Source: Bacteroidales bacterium
Lineage (GTDB): Bacteria; Bacteroidota; Bacteroidia; Bacteroidales; JAAYUG01
NCBI GenBank assembly: GCA_012517825.1
Contig: JAAYUG010000075.1
Coordinates: 1-32,097 of the forward strand
Direction of reading: 5' to 3'
DNA length: 32,097 nucleotides
Both the position numbers and the translations under genes were made by a program. Shown piece by piece: positions 28,819 to 32,097 of the stretch. The notes beneath the pieces were generated by a model. It ran no database searches. It saw nothing but the letters and a program-made list of their open reading frames with translations, and was not told the DNA's origin. How positions within the stretch are numbered: position 1 is the first letter of the stretch; every line of letters starts with the position of its first letter.

Positions 28819-29707
28819 ACGTTAACCATCCGAAAAGACAACGGCTGACAAGGGGATAAACGGTGGTGGCCGCACCAAATCCTTTAAAAAATCTTGCAAT
28901 ACCTGGTACGGTGGAGCCTTCAAAATCGAGAAGCCGGCCCGTGCCGGCATAGGTTTCAATAAATCTGCTTACCAGCAGAAACATGGCGCCTGTTTCCTTA
29001 CCCTCCGGGGAAGAGGCCGAAATCAGATAAACGGAACGAAGATCATCCTTAAGGAAAAAGCAGCCGGCTAAAGGTTCATTGTCCGGAGCAAAGGCATACC
29101 ATATTTCCCCCTCGTTTCGTTCCAAAGCCTTATGCATGATTTTCCCGGCCAGTTGAAGGTGCTTTTCCTGCATACCTGACGGCCTGGCTTTCCACTTCAG
29201 CTGAAGCAGAAAACCGGGCTCACCGCTTTTTCTGATTTCCAGTCCCGCCTTCATTGCTTTCCTGATATTGCGATGGGTATTCTCGTCAAAGCCCGAAGAT
29301 AATTCACTGTATGGTTTATCGAGGGAAAGCAGGTTATCGGGCCGGAAGTACAATCCTTTCGTTCTTTCCAAAAGCTGGTTCGAAGCATTCAGGGCTATGT
29401 GCAACTGTATAACCCGGAGCGAGCCATGGCTTAAAAATTCATCACAGACGAATGAATCAGGAATTTGCTGACCGAAGATTCCCAGCTGCTGGCAATAAGG
29501 AGGTTGCAGAATACGTCTTACTCCAATCGTGTGTTTTTCAGGAACCGGCATAAAGTAACCCCGCGCTTCGTCGAGCAAAATTCCCCAGCCCGGGCAGACC
29601 AGATCAAGGTACCAGGCGCGAGCATAAGGAACCCTGTTGGGCGCCATGGCAAGCTGCTGATCCCACCATGCCCCGCCGATAAATTCATGTGCCAGATGCC
29701 TGATCAT
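28805..29707 (-). CDS. FemAB/GNAT-like acyl- or aminoacyltransferase
   Basis: A 300-residue protein of the broad FemAB-like GNAT group. The C-terminal block LLDFEGSTVPGIARFFKGFG near residues 258-277 is the hallmark of this Bacteroidota family and corresponds to the FEGS/PG loop of FemAB-like folds. GFDENTHRNIRKAMKAGLEI near 140 is the segment that in FemAB proteins links the two GNAT halves. EIWYAFAPDNEPLAGCFFL is a core strand pair. FemAB enzymes form amide bonds with tRNA- or carrier-bound aminoacyl groups. It overlaps both its neighbours (23 bases upstream, 14 downstream). Together with the adenylation enzyme and carrier it suggests aminoacyl transfer to a glycan or lipid. Exact acceptor unknown. 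Confidence 0.72.
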   Translation of the reverse strand: MIRHLAHEFIGGAWWDQQLAMAPNRVPYARAWYLDLVCPGWGILLDEARGYFMPVPEKHTIGVRRILQPPYCQQLGIFGQQIPDSFVCDEFLSHGSLRVIQLHIALNASNQLLERTKGLYFRPDNLLSLDKPYSELSSGFDENTHRNIRKAMKAGLEIRKSGEPGFLLQLKWKARPSGMQEKHLQLAGKIMHKALERNEGEIWYAFAPDNEPLAGCFFLKDDLRSVYLISASSPEGKETGAMFLLVSRFIETYAGTGRLLDFEGSTVPGIARFFKGFGAATTVYPLVSRCLFGWLTYGQK

Positions 29708-31025
29708 TGGATGGGTTTATTGCCAAAGCTAGTATTTTCTGATAGAAATCCCTCCATTCTTTCCCCGGACCAGCAAACGTTTCGTTATGAAAAATGAAAA
29801 TCAGAGTCCCCTTTACACGTTGAACTGACTGTATAATATTTCCTGCAATTTCTGCGGCCTTTTCCGTCACCTTACCGTCAGGACCGTAAAATGTTCTGTC
29901 CATAAAGGCAAACGGATACAGCATCAGGCCTGTGGTTTCCTCCCTGAGCAGGTCATAGAAAAGGAAAGGAGTGGTGATGCCGGCCCTGAAACCAGGGTGG
30001 GTTGAATATCCGAGAGAATAGTCTTCGCGGATCCCAATCCGGATAAGGTTACGGAAGGTTTCAGGAAACCGCATCCGCAGGAAATGCTGTCGGCTCATAG
30101 TAACGGACTGCCTGAGAACCGACTCGGCCAGTTCTTTTTCCCGCCTCATCTTCTGTTCGCTTCCAAAGGAATGGTATGAAGGATGGATACCCACTGAACC
30201 ATTGGCGGCACAGTCCTGTAAAATCTTTTGCATGGCAGGATGGACAGGCGATATGTTTTTGTCATACCTGCCGTACCTGCCCAAAAGGAAAAACCAGCGG
30301 GCAGAAATCCTGAAACGGCTGTGAATCTGATGAATCCATTCGAAGGTATAAAAAGGATCTTCCTTTTTCCCCGTCAGGCAGGCAATTCGCTCAGACAATC
30401 CGGGTTTTCGGTTAAGAAAAACATCCCGAACGGCTCCACCCAGATTCCGGAAAAAGCCCTTGTGGCAATAGGCAAAGGCACTGTCCACATCAATGGTAGG
30501 AATACACTGATATGGCGGTTCGTTAAAGGAAAAATCAGGAAAAACCGATGCAAGTTTTGATGCCAGCCAGAGTGCCCATTCATTGACCAAAGGCCTGCCA
30601 AGCCATCCCTGCCGGTAAAGCATGGACTCAGTAGCCGGAAACCTCCCGTGCTGATCGGGATGAAAAGCCAAATACTCCTCGTACCGGGTAACCAAATAAA
30701 ATGCTGCTGAAAAAACATCAAAACAACCATCAGCATCCTTGGCAGGAAACAGAACAGGCATTCCTTCAACCACATCCGCAACGGGCAAAAAATTCCGAAG
30801 CCCTGTTTCAGACAGCAATCCTGAAGGGATAATATGAAAAGCCTGTGCAAATTTTTCCTTTCCATAGCTGATCTTTGGCCCTTCGTAACGCGCGAATTCT
30901 TCCCTGTCGGCGGTTATGCCGGATGGAATGCGCAGGACCGTTTCCAGGAGAAGGCGCACCGCGTATTTCAGACGGGGAGTAACTGCGTCAGCATAGATCA
31001 ATACCGGCCTGTTTTCCATCTTCAA
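29685..31025 (-). CDS. Polysaccharide deacetylase-like protein (large Bacteroidota type)
   Basis: A 446-residue protein, first gene of the operon. The N-terminal 150 residues (LIYADAVTPRLKYAVRLLLE, then DVFSAAFYLVTRYEEYL) form a domain found before deacetylase domains in Bacteroidota. The C-terminal part has a deacetylase-like barrel: PTIDVDSAF with D179 and D181 in the place of motif 1, GIHPSYHS with H281 and H285 in the place of motif 2, and LIFIFHNETFAG near the end. Motif 1 is DxD rather than the canonical DDG, so the reaction may differ. There is no signal peptide. It overlaps the FemAB-like gene by 23 bases. An alternative start is ATG at 31019. It may deacetylate the sugar or have become a glycan-binding partner. 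Confidence 0.75.
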   Translation of the reverse strand: MKMENRPVLIYADAVTPRLKYAVRLLLETVLRIPSGITADREEFARYEGPKISYGKEKFAQAFHIIPSGLLSETGLRNFLPVADVVEGMPVLFPAKDADGCFDVFSAAFYLVTRYEEYLAFHPDQHGRFPATESMLYRQGWLGRPLVNEWALWLASKLASVFPDFSFNEPPYQCIPTIDVDSAFAYCHKGFFRNLGGAVRDVFLNRKPGLSERIACLTGKKEDPFYTFEWIHQIHSRFRISARWFFLLGRYGRYDKNISPVHPAMQKILQDCAANGSVGIHPSYHSFGSEQKMRREKELAESVLRQSVTMSRQHFLRMRFPETFRNLIRIGIREDYSLGYSTHPGFRAGITTPFLFYDLLREETTGLMLYPFAFMDRTFYGPDGKVTEKAAEIAGNIIQSVQRVKGTLIFIFHNETFAGPGKEWRDFYQKILALAINPSNDQASGT

Positions 31026-31134
31026 TAACGAAAGATACGAAGATAATACATTGATGCCGATTAACGAATCCGTGTTCTGTTTTGGTTTTATCTAACTCAA
31101 ATACTCCCGTATGAATATTCTGGAGCAATTGAAT

Positions 31135-31142
31135 TACCTTTG
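31135..31142 (+). promoter_or_regulatory. Bacteroidota -7 promoter box for typA
   Basis: TACCTTTG is an exact match to the TAnnTTTG -7 consensus of the primary Bacteroidota sigma factor, and lies 33 bases before the typA start. A start site about six bases downstream would give a leader of about 27 bases. The -33 element is not clear. The same 149-base spacer must also hold the promoter of the divergent operon; TATCTTCG on the minus strand (31045-31038) is a weak candidate for it. Confidence 0.6.
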
Positions 31143-31174
31143 CGCTTCCATTTACAAGCGACAATTAAGACAAA

Positions 31175-32097
31175 ATGCAGAATATCAGAAACATAGCAAT
31201 AATTGCCCATGTCGATCATGGTAAAACCACACTGGTTGACAGGATGTTGTATCAGGCAAAACTCTTCCGTGACAACCAGAATCCCGGCGAATTGATTCTC
31301 GACAGCAATGAACTGGAAAGGGAAAGAGGAATCACTATCCTTGCCAAGAATGTTTCTGTACGTTATAAGGGCATAAAGATCAATATTATTGACACACCCG
31401 GGCACAGCGATTTCGGAGGTGAGGTAGAGAGGGTGCTGAATATGGCTGACGGCGTGCTTTTACTGGTTGATGCCTTTGAAGGCCCCATGCCGCAGACCCG
31501 TTTTGTTTTGCAGAAGGCACTGGCCCTGAATCTCAAGCCCATTGTGGTGATCAACAAAGTGGACAAGCCCAACTGCGATCCCGAAGGGGTTCAGGAAGCC
31601 GTTTTTGACCTGATGTTCAACCTCGATGCCACAGAGGATCAGCTTAATTTTCCCACTGTCTTCGGTTCGTCCAAGGAAGGATGGATGGGCCCTGACTGGA
31701 GAAAACCCACCAAGGACATTACCTATCTTCTCGACACCATTCTGGAGTACATTCCACCTCCCAAAGTCGGTGAAGGTACCCTGCAGCTGCAAATCACCTC
31801 TCTCGATTATTCGAGCTATGTAGGAAGAATTGCTGTAGGACGTCTCTCACGCGGGGTATTGCGCTGGGGCATGAATGTTTCTCTCATTAAACAGGACGGA
31901 CGCGTTTTCAAGAGTAAGGTTAAAGAATTGTACGTATTTGAAGGCCTGGGAAAAGAAAAGGTCAAAACGGATGTTTACCCGGGAGAAATCTGCGCCATAC
32001 TGGGAATCGATGATTTCGAAATCGGGGATACTATTGCTGATTTTGACAACCCTGAACCTCTGAAACCTTTGCAGATTGATGAGCCAACTATCAGCAT
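31175..32097 (+). CDS. typA: Ribosome-associated GTPase TypA/BipA (3' end outside the window)
   Basis: The first 307 codons of a translation-factor GTPase. The G domain shows G1 AHVDHGKTT near residue 11, switch I with ERERGITI, G3 DTPGHSDF, and G4 NKVD. Then [17 protein letters not shown] and the domain II start [20 protein letters not shown] follow. The sequence after G1 ([12 protein letters not shown]) and the short G domain match TypA/BipA and not LepA or EF-G. TypA binds the 70S ribosome and is needed for ribosome assembly and growth under stress or cold. The start at 31175 gives the normal N-terminus. It is divergent from the glycan operon and has a good -7 box upstream. The frame is still open at the end of the window. 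Confidence 0.96.
   Translation, partial: MQNIRNIAIIAHVDHGKTTLVDRMLYQAKLFRDNQNPGELILDSNELERERGITILAKNVSVRYKGIKINIIDTPGHSDFGGEVERVLNMADGVLLLVDAFEGPMPQTRFVLQKALALNLKPIVVINKVDKPNCDPEGVQEAVFDLMFNLDATEDQLNFPTVFGSSKEGWMGPDWRKPTKDITYLLDTILEYIPPPKVGEGTLQLQITSLDYSSYVGRIAVGRLSRGVLRWGMNVSLIKQDGRVFKSKVKELYVFEGLGKEKVKTDVYPGEICAILGIDDFEIGDTIADFDNPEPLKPLQIDEPTIS

Noticed and set aside
24057-31025. Calling the operon a true PEP-CTERM/exosortase locus
   Set aside because: No exosortase, PEP-CTERM protein, chain-length or glycosyltransferase gene is visible; only the acylation gene set is similar.

Overview
The window reads as a chromosomal segment of a Bacteroidota bacterium, most likely a free-living or anaerobic member of Bacteroidales/Marinilabiliales, though I cannot place it to genus. 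The grounds are a SusC/SusD pair with an ECF sigma/FecR regulator, TonB C-terminal domains, a plug-less TonB-receptor-like barrel, FtsE and TypA of Bacteroidota type, start codons with little Shine-Dalgarno signal, and a TAnnTTTG-type -7 promoter box ahead of typA. I see no CRISPR array, insertion sequence, tRNA or rRNA.

Layout. 1-303 is the 3' end of a TonB C-terminal-domain gene, followed by a decayed second copy of the same domain (323-433). 781-2035 (minus) is an overlapping pair: a flavodoxin-fold NAD(P)H oxidoreductase and an AlkD-type DNA glycosylase. 2194-6968 (plus) is a translationally coupled pair: a 1030-residue secreted TPR protein and a 561-residue outer-membrane barrel, closed by a bidirectional terminator at 6979-7017. 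7022-19386 (minus) is a polysaccharide utilisation locus. In transcription order it holds an ECF sigma factor, FecR anti-sigma, SusC with an STN domain, SusD, a terminator, a GH27 enzyme with an N-terminal Ig-like domain, a beta-helix carbohydrate-active protein, and a lipoprotein ADP-ribosylglycohydrolase-like enzyme. The beta-helix gene is out of frame with its own signal peptide because of a ten-base homopolymer at 10617-10626. Removing one base (or adding two) restores a standard secreted protein, so this is a phase-variable switch, a recent mutation or a sequencing error.

20030-24064 (plus) is gyrB, ftsE and a polysaccharide flippase. Converging on it from 31025 down to 24057 (minus) is a tight seven-gene operon. 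Its genes are a deacetylase-like protein, a FemAB/GNAT-like protein, a NodB polysaccharide deacetylase, a stand-alone adenylation enzyme, a GNAT acetyltransferase, an acyl carrier protein and a second GNAT-like protein. I read it as a system that activates an acyl or aminoacyl group, loads it on a carrier protein and puts it on a deacetylated surface glycan. The gene set resembles the acylation part of PEP-CTERM/exosortase-A polysaccharide loci, but no exosortase or glycosyltransferase is visible here. The window ends inside typA/bipA (from 31175, plus).

The strongest candidates for something undescribed are the seven-gene glycan acylation operon, the homopolymer-interrupted PUL enzyme, the ADP-ribosylglycohydrolase-like lipoprotein in a GH27 PUL, and the TPR/barrel pair. 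All assignments come from reading motifs and recalled family features; no database search was made.
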